A DNA stretch of 64,000 nucleotides, from the NCBI GenBank assembly GCA_009602725.1, contig WELB01000047.1, positions 103,060 through 167,059 of the forward strand, given 5' to 3'. Below are positions 1 to 12,764 of this stretch, in pieces. Under the pieces are notes generated by a model. That model did not search any database. It was not told where the DNA came from and saw nothing but the letters and a program-made list of their open reading frames with translations. This DNA is from Spirogloea muscicola (Eukaryota > Streptophyta > Zygnematophyceae > Spirogloeales > Spirogloeaceae). The position numbers were made by a program, and so were the translations under genes. Positions within the stretch are counted from its first letter, which is position 1. Each line of letters opens with the position of its first letter.

Positions 1-232
1 CCCCCCCCTCCCCCAACCTGGAGCTCGCCGCCCACACTTTCCTTGGTCTGCATGGAGGGGCGGGAGCTCTCCTAGCCTCTCTATGCTGCCTTCCTTCCTG
101 CGCTTGCTGTTCTCTGGCGAAGCTGACCAGCTTGGCATGCGCTGTGTCCTGTGGAGCATGGCACCGATCGGTGATCGCCAGAGTGCGTCCGCTGACAATG
201 CTAGCAGCTGTGCCCTCCGTGCCCTTGAGCAG

Positions 233-1790
233 GTTCCGGTGGACGCTCACGAAGGTATCACCGACGAGCAGGCTGCCACAGTGGCAGCTGGCCTCAAGCT
301 CAAAGTGGTGGACAAGGAGGCCGCTGCAGAGCAAGTGAAGAAGCTCTTTGAGCTCTTCACACAGGCCGACTGCACCCTTCTTGAGGTGTGCCGTTCTGCT
401 GCCATTTCCGTGCTGTACTGGTGGCACTCCTCGTGTGCACGAAACCCTTGTTTTAGCTACAACAACAGAGTGAAGCACGCTGCCCACCTGGTGTGTCTGT
501 GTGTGTTTGCATGCTTCCACCACAACGATGTCTTCATGGTGACATGGTCATTCTGCCTGGCTTTCAGATCAACCCCCTGGCTGAGACCAAGGATGGCCGT
601 CTTGTGGCGGCAGATGCCAAGCTTAACTTCGACGACAATGCGGCGTACCGGCAGAAGGACATCTTCACCATGCGCGACAAGTCTCAAGAGGACCCACGCG
701 AGGTCCTTGTGCCTCCAACACCGCCTTCATGCCAAGGCAAAATGCACGTCGGAGGTGCGCAACAACAGTAACAAACTGTACAGAGTGAACGATTTGTCTC
801 TGAAAGGCACCTGTGCAGCATGTCCCAGGTGGCAGCAGCAGAGGCCGACCTCAACTACATTGGCCTGGACGGAGAGATTGGCTGTATGGTCAATGGAGCT
901 GGGCTTGCCATGGCTACTATGGACATCATCAAGTTGCACGGCTCCACGCCCGCCAACTTCCTCGATGTTGGTGGCAACGCCTCGGAAGGGCAGGTTGTGC
1001 AGGCTTTCAAGATCTTGACATCAGACCCGAAGGTGAAAGTCATCCTTGTGAACATCTTCGGTGGCATCATGAAGTGCGACGTCATTGCCTCTGGCATTGT
1101 CAGTGCAGCCAAGCAGGTGCAGCTCTCTACGTTGACCCTAACGCACCTGCTACTTGTCCTTGGCAAGACTGAATTGGATCTTTCCAGCTGTGCCATTTCC
1201 ACGTCTCCATTAGCACGCCGGCTACATCGCAGCTTTGGCTTTGATGCAGTCAATGCAGGGCATCAAGTGTTAGGGCTCGCTCGAGTTCTTTCTATGATGG
1301 GCACAGACAGTCTGAGTCGTCCAAATCAATTCATCCTGATGGTGGGCAGCGGCAATGTGTGAGGCCTATGTCCTCTGAGAGCCACCTCGGGCAAAGCACT
1401 GATGTGGGCTTCCATGGGGTGGCTTGGATCCTGTGGCCAGGTCAACCTGAAAGTCCCCGTGGTAGTTCGTCTGGAAGGCACGAATGTTGAACTTGGCAAG
1501 AGCATACTCAAGGTACTCACGTCTCGCTTGAAGCCTGACTCTGCCGGTGGCGTCGTTCTTGCTCTTTTGTTGATACATCGGAATCAGATCTTATGTGGTC
1601 GAAAGCAGGGCCAATGTCTTCCTCCGAGGTTGAGACCGGCATGGCTGGGGACCAATTTGTTCGCGCCACTGAGCAAGTGAGAATCGACCCTGTTGTTCTT
1701 GATGGTGAGCAGGAGAGCGGCATGAAAATTGTTACAGCAGAGGACTTGGATGATGCAGCACAAAAAGCTGTTGCTGCAATTCCCAAATAA
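233..1790 (+). CDS. SUCLA2: Succinate-CoA ligase (ADP-forming) beta subunit, mitochondrial; 3' part of gene, five exons
   Basis: TCA-cycle enzyme of the mitochondrial matrix: with the alpha subunit it interconverts succinyl-CoA and succinate while making ATP or GTP. Visible exons are about 233-385, 568-702, 829-1116, 1441-1512 and 1713-1790 (TAA at 1788-1790), all joined by GT-AG introns and all a multiple of three long. Diagnostic stretches in order are [92 protein letters not shown] and [14 protein letters not shown]. These are the end of the ATP-grasp half and the whole C-terminal CoA-ligase domain, about 240 residues. The family is about 400 residues, so the N-terminal ATP-grasp region and targeting peptide lie upstream of the window; the first exon opens at an acceptor (AG at 231-232). 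A TGTAA lies 16 nt after the stop, a possible algal poly(A) signal. Family assignment is secure; ADP versus GDP use cannot be read from this part. Confidence 0.95.
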
Positions 1791-2779
1791 AGCCGTGTGG
1801 TACCCTGTAAAGAAGGATGGCCTCTGGGCCTTGTACGGCCAGGTGGTCTGGTGTTCCACCAGCCTGTTTAGCATATTCATCGTTGTACCACACTGCATGT
1901 ATCTGGCGGCGAGTGTGCACCTCTCTTCATTTAAGACGATATGTTGTGTGGGATTCAAGTCGGGCGGCCTTCTAGCTGCGGTGTCTTTGCTCTATGGGCC
2001 TACTTCACCTGCAAAGAAAGACGATGGAATGGCAATCAATACACGTAATAGCCAGTACCGTGAGCATCCCGTTGCTTGGCTCTAGCAAGCTTAGCTCCTC
2101 CATACATGGAATGCATGGTTATGCATTTGCGACCGTGCAAATGACTGATATTTGGTTTCCAGTGGATCAGTACACGTTTACACGGGCCAACCCTAATGGT
2201 ATTTCACCACAAACACCGCTGGGAATAATTCCAACGCAAGTATGTGCCACTGGCAGCCGCTGAATTGGGACATCGGCACTTTGAGACTTCCTTGCTATGC
2301 GAGAATTCAAGCAAATGCCATCGCGAGACCTCTTAATGATGCCGACCACAGTAGTCGAAAGTGAGCTTGTCACGACATCCATTGACTCAGCTGCTTGCTC
2401 TGAAAGAGGCCACCTCAACCTGGTTCCATCGCCTCCATTCTGCAATGAGGGCCCTATTGAAGGCCCTGCAATGCACACAGCCTTCATGGTATATGGCTGA
2501 TAGGAAGGCACTGCTATGCGAGCAATGTGCTCGACTATAATTACACTGACCGCAGCCATGCCACCAGTGCAGGCAACCTGACGAGAAATGGTCCAGACCG
2601 CCAAAGCTGCCTCGCTCGACCTCACAAGCACAACTGCTTGGGAGAGCCTGAAGTTGCTGGACGCTGCCTTGAAATTATCTGAAGGCCATAGTGGCCCAGC
2701 AAGTTGTGAGGAAAGATGAAGCGAAGAAGCTAGGCGAAGTGGTCGACCAGCTCCGCTAGCTCGGAGGCTGGCCTGTGCA
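1791..2779. other. Convergent intergenic spacer, no recognised gene
   Basis: This spacer lies between the 3' ends of the SCS-beta gene (+) and the CorA-like gene (-). A 239-codon open stretch on the minus strand (2167-2886) overlaps the last CorA exon in another frame. It has no recognisable domain and is probably fortuitous or 3' UTR. Confidence 0.5.
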
Positions 2780-5180
2780 TCACAGTGATCTGAACAGGCT
2801 CTTGGGATGGTCTCCATGAGCATGAGCCCCTTCCAGCTGGGAGTTGATGCCCTTAAATGCACGGTGCCATCTCTTCCGAGCAGCATATGTTTGCCGCTTT
2901 TCTGTCACATACGTGTACAGTGGCGAGGCTGCAAAGCACAGGAGGAGGAGGACCACAATGCCGATGCAGATATACATGACGTTCAGGAAGCCGTTGTGCA
3001 ACTTGGGGTCCGTCTGCGGCACCCATGGCACTCCACCAACATTCATCCCAAATGCTGCAGCTAGCAAGAAGAAAATTGTGAGTCAACTGCACACCTCAGC
3101 TCACTGCTTACACCAATGTGGCAAACGTAAAAGGCGCAACAGACGCAGGATGCAAGCAGACCCGTAGAGCTTCATCAGTGACGGGCACAGACTTCTGCCA
3201 AGGAAAGCCAACAAGCAGACGCCCTTAAAGGACAAGACACATGCGTGGGCTTGTTGCCGCATGAAGCTCTCAGTCAGGGCTAACCTCCTGTGACGATGGA
3301 CAGTGGCAGGAAAACCACCGAGAGGAACGAGAGGATGTACAGCCGCCGGTTGATCTGCTCCGACTGCCAGCTGTCCAGCCCCGCCTGCCAGAGCCAGCCA
3401 GGCAAGGTGTTTGACGTGCCTCCTCTCCCTTTCATGGCGTGGTCAAGCAGGCCCTATGGAGCTCCCTCGAGACATGAGGGCTGCAACCGACAGTCTTGTC
3501 CTTCAGTCGAGGCGCTCGACTTGAGCCAGCCCGTGAGGCAACCCTGACTGCTGCCTCGGCCATGCGCATGGGTGAGAGCTTGAACCTGCAGCGCAGTGAT
3601 CCGAGTTGCCAGGAAGCCGACATTCTCCTTGAGCTTGTGGAGGCGAGTGACCAGCAGCTCCATGGCTGCCAGGTCCTCGGGAGCAGCGAGCTGCCTGCTT
3701 GCCATCTTATCCTTGACCCTGGGAAGTACCTGCTCGCCGCTGGATATGTTCTGCAGGAAGTCCACAACTTCTTGACAGTCACTGCAGCAGCAAACTCATC
3801 AAGTGCCTGATGCTTCATTGTCTAAAGACTTTGAAAGCACTGCTGCTGCACTTGGTCAGGGTTAAGGGGCCACCTGCAGCAATCTCTGCATGTCCAAGTG
3901 TATCTTCTGGAACTTCTGCACCTTCAGTAGCTGCTTCTTGTTGCGATCCCCTGCGAAGCGATGTTGCTGACTGCATCAGCACACTGCCATTCACACGGCA
4001 AGAGGACTCCCGGCCCGAGCGCTCGGACAGACTTTCGAGGCTGCACAGACAGGCAGGCCCTCGGCAGCTTGCCAGCTCCGAGCGCGCTGTTCCAGCTGCT
4101 GTGCAGCAGCAGTCGGAGCAGTGGAGACGGCCTGACCTTCGTCCAGGGCATGCTCAAGGTCGTCCAGGTCCATCTCCTGCTTCACGACGATGTCCTGCAC
4201 GTGGTCCACGTGGCTGTCGAGGATGTGCACCAGCAGCTGCCGCTCAGCAGCACGAGCGATGCACCAAGTCAGGAAGGCCCGAGCATCGGCATGGGTGACT
4301 GCCTGACGGCTTTAGGCACCTCAGGTGAGCGCCCAGAAGCCAAGCAAGCGAGCGGAGGCACGCTGCAGGGCAAGGGGGGGCGTGCTCGTGGAGCAGTGGG
4401 TGGGAGCCTCAGCACTCATTGCGCGGGTGACGCCAAGTCGGCCTCGCAGCTGGTGTCCCACCTTGGAGATGGTGGTTGGGATCGGGTTGTCTGCGTCGGC
4501 CGGGTGGTTCATGGTGATGAGGAAGTCCAGGACGTGCTCCTGCAGCAGGATGCACGCGACCGAGAGCCGAGCAGCGAGTGGGACGTGGGCACCGTGTGGG
4601 CGGACGCGAAGGCGCCTGGCAGCGACAGGCAGGGGCAGGCGAGGGGTGTGGAGGCGGACCTCGATGAAGACGGAGGTGGCGCTGTCGTCGCTGGCGGAGG
4701 CGGGGGAGGAGTCGGCGGCGGCGGCGGCGCGGGCGGCGAGGGGCTCGGAGGCGGCGGCGGAGAGGCGCGTGCCGACGGAGGGGATGTCGGAGAGGATGGA
4801 GTGGGGCGGCGCAGCGGTGGCGAACTCGAGGCGCGGGATGCGGCCGAGCGAGACGGAGATGATGGAGCGGTCGGTGACGCGCGCGGCGAGCTTGAGGATG
4901 AAGGGCGACGCCAGCGGGCCGGCGCCGGAGATGCGCAGCACCAGCGCGCCGTCCACGGCGCCGCAGAAGGGCCCGTTGGACACCAGCGTCAGGATCTCGT
5001 GCAGCTTGAGCGGCGGGCAGAGCACGCGGATGAGCGCCTGCGCCATGCGCGCCGCGCTCTCGCTGCTGCGCGGCACCTCCACGTGGTACCACGAGAACCC
5101 CGCCGCGCCTCCCGGCGGCGCGGGCGCGGCGGCCGCGGCGGCCACGTCCCAGAGGCACGGGTGGAAGCGAAAAAAAAAAA
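2780..5180 (-). CDS. CorA-type divalent metal (Mg2+/Zn2+) transporter, multi-exon
   Basis: Membrane channel of the CorA superfamily, which forms pentamers with a cytosolic helical funnel and two C-terminal membrane helices. Exons on the minus strand are about 5180-4462, 4302-4137, 3950-3874, 3781-3586, 3363-3285 and 3054-2780 (stop). The large first exon carries a cytosolic domain ending NHPADADNPIPTTISK. The middle exons encode charged helices (HILDSHVDHVQDIVVKQEMD; RNKKQLLKVQKFQKIHLD). Helix TM1 is RRLYILSFLSVVFLPLSIVTG, followed at once by the signature GMN in FGMNVGGVPW. TM2 is FLNVMYICIGIVVLLLLCF, and a basic tail follows. GMN followed by VGGVP resembles the bacterial CorA/ZntB-like branch more than plant MRS2. 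Phases agree at the 4462/4302, 4137/3950 and 3285/3054 junctions; the 3874/3781 junction is not resolved in phase, so a small exon may be missed. The start codon is unresolved because of a homopolymer run and an assembly duplication just upstream. The metal transported and the membrane of residence are not readable from the sequence. Confidence 0.85.
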
Positions 5181-5183
5181 AAA

Positions 5184-5505
5184 CATGGCGGGCGCCGCGC
5201 GCGCGCGCCGCGGCTACATGGCCCGGGGGCCCGGGGGACGAGGGCGGCGGCAGCAGGCAGAGGCGGCCGGGGGCGATGCAGGGCTGCGCGGTGGCCGTCT
5301 GCCGCCCCGTTCCCCCCGCGGTCTCGCTCGGTCGGCCGCTTCNGGCCATGGCGGGCGCCGCGCGCGCGCGCCGCGGCTACATGGCCCGGGGGCCCGGGGG
5401 ACGAGGGCGGCGGCAGCAGGCAGAGGCGGCCGGGGGCGATGCAGGGCTGCGCGGTGGCCGTCTGCCGCCCCGTTCCCCCCGCGGTCTCGCTCGGTCGGCC
5501 GCTTC
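5184..5505. repeat. Identical 159-bp block on both sides of a single N (probable assembly artefact)
   Basis: 5184-5342 and 5347-5505 read as the same GC-rich sequence, separated only by an N at 5343 and three further bases. The block is the presumed 5' leader and start-codon region of the CorA-like gene. On the minus strand one copy leads into ATGGCC and the other into ATG plus a long T run (5171-5183). Confidence 0.8.
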
Positions 5506-5599
5506 GGCAGGCCTGCCCCTCTCGGCCCAGCGCCCCCGGGTTCCCCTCCGCAAAGTTGCACCGGCTCGTCTCGACCTTTGGGCCTCCCGTTCCCAACAA

Positions 5600-5795
5600 C
5601 GAAGAAGAAGAAGTGGCTCTCCCAATGGGGGCAAGGGCTGTGAGAAGCCAGCCGGAAAAGAACTGACAGGGCTCGAAGGGGCCAAACTACGAGCTAAGCA
5701 GCGACTGCGGGGCCTGAAGAAGAAGAAGTGGCTCTCCCAATGGGGGCAAGGGCTGTGAGAAGCCAGCCCGAAAAGAATTGACAAGGAAGAGGCAA
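5600..5795 (-). mobile_element. Two tandem minimal LINE 3'-end fragments
   Basis: The tail of the LINE family seen throughout the window lies on the minus strand, twice in a row (about 5603-5720 and 5721-5795). Each has the GGCTGGCTTCTCACAGCCC hairpin region, then GAGCCACTTCTTC. The first copy begins in the (CTT)n tail of the second. There is no coding part; each is an extreme 5' truncation. Confidence 0.75.
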
Positions 5796-5872
5796 CGCAT
5801 ACACCGCCGGCCTTCTCCCCGACCCCCAACCCCCCGGTACCCGGCTTCCGTGCCCCTTCCCTCCGCCGGCGC

Positions 5873-8496
<2,624 letters not shown>

Positions 8497-8624
8497 CGCG
8501 CCGCGCGGGGTCCCTGGAAGAGGCGAGGCGTGACGGTCTGGCGGTCGTTACCTCTGGCCAGTGGCAAGCGCTGTGGTGTTGCTTCGCGCGCTGCATTGGC
8601 GTGCCGGTCGTGCCCTGGCCAGGG

Positions 8625-8780
8625 AAATTAGTGTGGTTTCAGATGGAGGGCCTGTGTGGCCAAGTACGAAGGCAAGCCAGGGAACCCGCTACCAGGAGAG
8701 ACGGGCTCGCCAGGAGCCGAGTTTCTTTGACCTGAGGCTGCTTAAGCAGGGGTTAATGAGTGCTTCGTAGCTGCTTGGTC
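8625..8780 (+). mobile_element. LINE C-terminal fragment
   Basis: Contains the LINE terminal coding block (FDLRLLKQG-like, cf. LSDLRLLSRGY elsewhere) and the following GAGTGCTTCGTAGCTGCTT. It is preceded by a stretch at 8643-8668 (MEGLCGQV) that recurs at 17310-17340, so the 5' part is itself a repeat. Confidence 0.6.
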
Positions 8781-8794
8781 CCCCTTGTGCTAGC

Positions 8795-9295
8795 TTCTTA
8801 GCAGAAGAAACAGAGCTTCCAACTTGACTGGTGGCTGTGAGAGGCCAGCCCAAAAGAATGGACAAGGTCTGAAGGGGCCAAAAACACAACAGCGCTTCCA
8901 AATTGACTGGTGGCTGTGAGAGGCCATCCAAAAGGAATGGACAAGGTCTGAAGAAGTGGCTCTCCTATTGGGGCAAAGGGCTGTGATAGCCAGCCCAAAA
9001 AAGTCTGAAGGAGCCGGATGGCGCAAGGAGCCAGGTACTAAGTGCTAAGTAAGATGGCAGCAAGGGGGCTCTCAGTAACCTCTAGTCAGTAGGTGCAGAT
9101 CGGAATAACTAGCAGGCTAATATACGTTTCCTTGACGGACACCGGAGGGCGCGCAGCCAAGGTGCGGCCTGCACGCAAGTGGACAGCAAAGGCAAGGGAC
9201 CGCTGCAAGGAAATGGCCAAGCGCATCCGGAAGACTTGAGCAAGGGACCCGGCGGCATTGAAGCCAGGCTGATCACTCTTCTTAGAGCTTCCCCT
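8795..9295 (-). mobile_element. Nested LINE 3' ends and one C-terminal fragment
   Basis: Three LINE tails in a row on the minus strand (about 8810-8880, 8895-8955, 8953-9030) are followed by a C-terminal coding fragment reading SYSDLHLLTRGY then stop near 9070-9110 and continuing to about 9295. All lack the 5' part. This looks like repeated insertion into one another's tails. Confidence 0.7.
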
Positions 9296-9299
9296 GGCA

Positions 9300-9862
9300 C
9301 CTTCATAAATTGCTTACTCTATTTGGGCTGGCCTTTGCCAGCCCCTATCCGCTAAGGGCGAGCACTTCTCTCTTTTAGCGCCTATTGGACCTTGTCCATG
9401 CGTCCTGGGCTGGCTTTGGCAGCCACCCCATGCGGACGGCCTTCTCCTTCCGCTGGGTCGTCGGTGGTTTTGTGTGGCTTGCTGGCCCCTTCGGGCTCTC
9501 TACAAGGATGACCCCCACGGAGACCACTTTCATGCGTGTGCCATGGCTATCTATGGAGGCTACGGCCTCCATGAAATGGTCCTCCCTCCTCCAACATCTG
9601 GCCCGGCTGATTGAATATCTGGCTCGGCTGATTGACGAGCGTCGTCGAAGTCGGGGGGGCAGCTTGGACCACACCAGCATTCCGCAGGCATTAATTGCAT
9701 TTTGATAGAATGCGGCTTTCGCTTACTTTGCAGCGCTCGCAAGCTCTGGCTCTTCATCAGCGTGCAGGGCGCGCTGTAAGTCAGGCCACCGGCTTTCGTG
9801 GCGGCGCTCCCGCTCCCCAAATTAGCTTGTCGGATTTGCATGTGCGTGGGTACTAGGGTCAA
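9300..9862 (+). mobile_element. LINE tails followed by a LINE C-terminal fragment
   Basis: Two tails with the hairpin (GGGCTGGCCTTTGCCAGCCCC near 9320; a weaker one near 9400) are followed by a degraded C-terminal region. Its end reads RMRLSLTLQRSQALALHQRA and finishes in LSDLHVRGY-stop at about 9856. Confidence 0.65.
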
Positions 9863-10127
9863 ATTGTAACCTTAGGCACCTTAGCGTAAGGCTCCGTTTT
9901 ATATGGCCTTGTTAATCCTCAACTAGACTCTGCCTGAACATGTATTGCGGCGGCTGTCGTGCGTTGTCCCGTCGGTGGTCGATTTGTGTCTGTGCTGACT
10001 CGGATGCGGAGGTGACTGCTCGCGTGGATAATCAAGACAGGTCATCCGTCAGCTTGGTGTGAAGAATAGACGCGAGCGCGGGACCTCCCAATCGCTTTGG
10101 TCAACAATGATGCCAAGTTGTCGCCAA
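9863..10127. other. Spacer, nothing recognised
   Basis: I see no coding potential, repeat or RNA signature here. Confidence 0.4.
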
Positions 10128-10695
10128 AGAGAGAAGTGGCACTCCGAAATGGGGGCAAGGGCTGTAAAAAGCCAGCCCGACAAGAATTGACAAAGGTTTG
10201 AAGGGGCTAAATGACGGAGGGGCCTAAGAAGCGTTCAGCAGGTATGAAGAAAGAAGTGCGCGCCCATAGAGAAGAGGGGCTGGCAAAGCCAGCCCAAAAA
10301 AGAATGGACAATGTCCAAAGCCAAAGAAAGAGGAGCCCGAGAAAGGACTACACTACCAAACACCGCAGAAAACAGAAACGATGCAGAGGGAAGCTCAGTA
10401 CCCACGAGTGAGCAACATCAGGTCTGAGTAGCTCGCTGCAGGGAAAGATGCACTCCGCCGAGACCCAGAGGCGGCTGCCATAGCACGGCCTGCTCGCGTG
10501 TGGACGGCGTGGGCAAGGGAGCGTTGAAGCAATACGGCCAGGCGCATGCGGAAGACTTGTGCGAGCGAACCGGCGGCGTTGAAGCCGGGCATCGCCCCTG
10601 GCAGACCCGGCCGCCGGTCACTGGCCTGGCGGGCAAGCCGCTGAATTAGATCCAGCCAGCGGCTGCCGAAAGCCCCGTGTATCCCACCAATCCCA
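10128..10695 (-). mobile_element. LINE 3' copy, left arm of a head-to-head inverted pair
   Basis: Minus-strand coding remnant of about 95 residues (HGAFGSRWLDLIQRLARQA, then NAAGSLAQVFRMRLAV, ending LMLLTRGY-stop at 10407-10409), followed by the 3' UTR with GGGCTGGCTTTGCCAGCCCC. A second, shorter tail is attached at 10128-10210. 5'-truncated. Confidence 0.8.
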
Positions 10696-11212
10696 CCAGA
10701 TCGGCGTCGCTTGCAGGGCACGCGGTCGGTCAGGCGGCCCGGGGCAAGGAGCGAAAATATGCCGATCATCCGGTTGGTTATGAATTCGCGGCCCTGGCGA
10801 TGAACTGTACGCGGGGCTTTCGGCAGCCGCTGACTTGCCCGTCAGCCATTGACCGGCGGCCGGGTCTGCCAGGGGCGATGCCCGGCTTCACGCCGCCGGT
10901 TCGCTCGCACAGGAATTCCGAATGCGGCTGGCGATGTCGTTTCAAAGCTCCCTTGCCTACGCCGTCCACACGCGAGCAGGCCGTGCTATGGCCGCCGCCT
11001 CTGGGGGTCGGCGGCGTGCCTTTTCCCTGCAGCGAGCTACTCAGACTTGAGATTGCTCACTCGCGAATACTGAGCTTCCCTCTGCATCGCCTTGTGTTTT
11101 GTAGTGTAGTCCTTTTCCGGCTCCTCTTTCTTTGGCTAAGGACATTGTCCATTCCTTTTGGGCTGGCTTTGCCAGCCCCTCTTTACTATGGGCGAGCACT
11201 TTCTTTTCCTGT
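10696..11212 (+). mobile_element. LINE 3' copy, right arm of the inverted pair
   Basis: Plus-strand copy of the same subfamily as the left arm. It includes slightly more upstream sequence (GHAVGQAARGKERKYADHP), then a frame-degraded C-terminal region, a stop near 11071, and the tail with hairpin at 11160-11178. Very similar to the left arm over roughly 400 bp. Confidence 0.8.
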
Positions 11213-11890
11213 CTCGTCGGGGTCCAACTGTGCGAGTGCGGTGCCCGCCAAGCTGACCCTGCGACGCTGGCTGCCCTCCGCTGCGCACACAGGGGCGAGC
11301 GGACCGATTCACACGACCTCCTGCGAGACGGCATGCAGGGTGTGTTCATGAGAGGCCGGCTACAAGGTGGCAGTGGAAAATACGACAATTATGTTCATAC
11401 GGCAGGGCTCCGACGGACAGCTCCACACCCGCCGCGCTGACCTAGTCGCCATTCCGCCTGGAGGAGGTCCGCATATCACAGCGGAGGTGGTGACCGCCGA
11501 TTGCGTCGACTCCACCAACCCCGCCAAGTTGGCGTCGACCGCTCGGCATGCGGTTGGTTTGGCGGCCGGGGCAAGGAGCGTGATTATGTACGCCGATCAC
11601 CCTCCAGGCGATGTCTACGCCGTCCACACGCGAGCAGGCCGTGCAATGGCCTCTGGGTCTCGGCGGAGTGCCTCGTTCCCTGCAGCGAGCTACTCCGACT
11701 GATGTTGCTCACTCGCGAGAGTACTGAGCTTCCCTCTGCATCGTCCTGTTTTGTAGTGTTATGTGGCGTAGTCCTTTTTCGGCACCTCTTTCTTTGGCTT
11801 TGGACGTTGTCCATTCTTTCTTGGCTGGCTTTGCCCCTCTCCTCTACGGGCGAGCACTTTCTTTCTCCTCTATGGGCGAGCACTTTCTTC
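11213..11890 (+). mobile_element. LINE 3' copy with Cys/His motif and nuclease-like region
   Basis: This copy preserves the most upstream part of the family's C-terminus: CECG...LRCAHRGERTDSHD (a Cys/His motif), LRDGMQGVF, then RRADLVAIPPGG and AEVVTADCVD. After that it jumps to the terminal block RAGRAMASGSRRSASFPAAS. Similar tails follow the reverse transcriptase in several non-LTR elements, where the region after the Cys/His motif looks like a restriction-type nuclease fold; that comparison is from memory. The tail is duplicated (GGGCGAGCACTTTCTT twice, about 11850 and 11875). Confidence 0.75.
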
Positions 11891-12312
11891 GCGGCCCTGG
11901 CCATTGACGTTCACGGGGCCTTCGGCAGTGGCTGGTTGGATCTCCTCCAGCGGCTTGCCCGGCAGGCCATCAAGCGGCGGCCGGGTTTGCCAGGCTTCAA
12001 TGCTGCCGGCTCCCTCGCCCAGGTATTTCGTATGAGGCTGGCGGTCTCGTTCCAGCGCTCTTTGGCTCACGCGGTCCACACACGCGCTGGCCGCGCTATG
12101 GCTGCTGCCTCCGCATCTCGGCGGAGTGCCACTTTTCCTGCTTCGAGTTATTCTGATTTGTTGTTGCTCACTCGTGGTTACTGAGCATCCCTCTGCATCA
12201 TCATTGGTGTGTAGTATTGTCTTTTTCCTTTGGATTTGGACGTTGTCCATTCTATTTTGGGCTGGCTTTGCTAGCCCCCCTTCTCTCAGGGCGAGCACTT
12301 TCTTCCTTCTTT
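11891..12312 (+). mobile_element. LINE 3' copy, open C-terminal frame
   Basis: Open from the 5' truncation point to the natural stop: ALAIDVHGAFGSGWLDL, RMRLAVSFQRSLAHAVHTRA, ending SDLLLLTRGY-stop at 12181-12183. The tail with hairpin follows (about 12268-12290) and GGGCGAGCACTTTCTTCC. It abuts the preceding copy directly. Confidence 0.85.
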
Positions 12313-12425
12313 CATGTGTTGGCTTGAATTGGCCTCCCTTTGTTTCCCTGCGCCCTGCGCGCCTTCTCTCTCTTTGGACGGCGTCCATGTTGGGGTGGGC
12401 GGGCTTAGTGTAGTCCTTTTCCCCA
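12313..12425 (+). repeat. LINE-tail-like repeat T1
   Basis: About 110 bp ending in TTTTCCCC, resembling a diverged LINE tail (GGACGGCGTCCATGTTGGGG). A second copy, T2, is at 12807-12915. Confidence 0.6.
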
Positions 12426-12764
12426 TTGACTTCAACGCCGCTGGCTCGTGGGCTCAGGTGTATCGTATGCGCTTGTCCGTCTCCCTCCAGCGGTCCATGG
12501 CCCACGCCTTGCATCTGCGTGCTGGCCGTGCTCTCGCTGCGGCCTCCGGCTTTCGTCAGGGGGATAGTTTACCGGCAGCTAGTCTGTCGGATGTGAGGCT
12601 CCTCACTCGTAACTACTAAGCGGTCCATCCTCCCCCGTTCTGCCATAGCCTCTTCAGGCCCCGCAGTCGCTGTTTAGCTCGTACTTTGGCCCCTTCGAAC
12701 CTTGTCAATTCTTTTCGGGCTGGCTTCTCACAGCCCTTGCCCCCATTGGGAGAGCCACTTCTTC
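12426..12764 (+). mobile_element. LINE 3' copy, young (near-identical to the copy at 27511)
   Basis: Starts FNAAGSWAQVYRMRLSVSLQ and ends SLSDVRLLTRNY-stop at 12617-12619. The tail ends GAGCCACTTCTTC. Over about 340 bp I count only about four differences from the 27511-27960 copy. Confidence 0.9.

Noticed and set aside
2167-2886. 239-codon minus-strand open frame between the SCS-beta and CorA genes
   Set aside because: No recognisable motif; it overlaps the true last CorA exon in another frame and lies in a 3' flank.
4409-5599. Very long Arg/Pro-rich open frames on both strands over the CorA first exon and the GC-rich blocks
   Set aside because: Low-complexity shadows caused by GC-rich sequence without stops; the real frame is the one with NHPADADNP and the later GMN exon.
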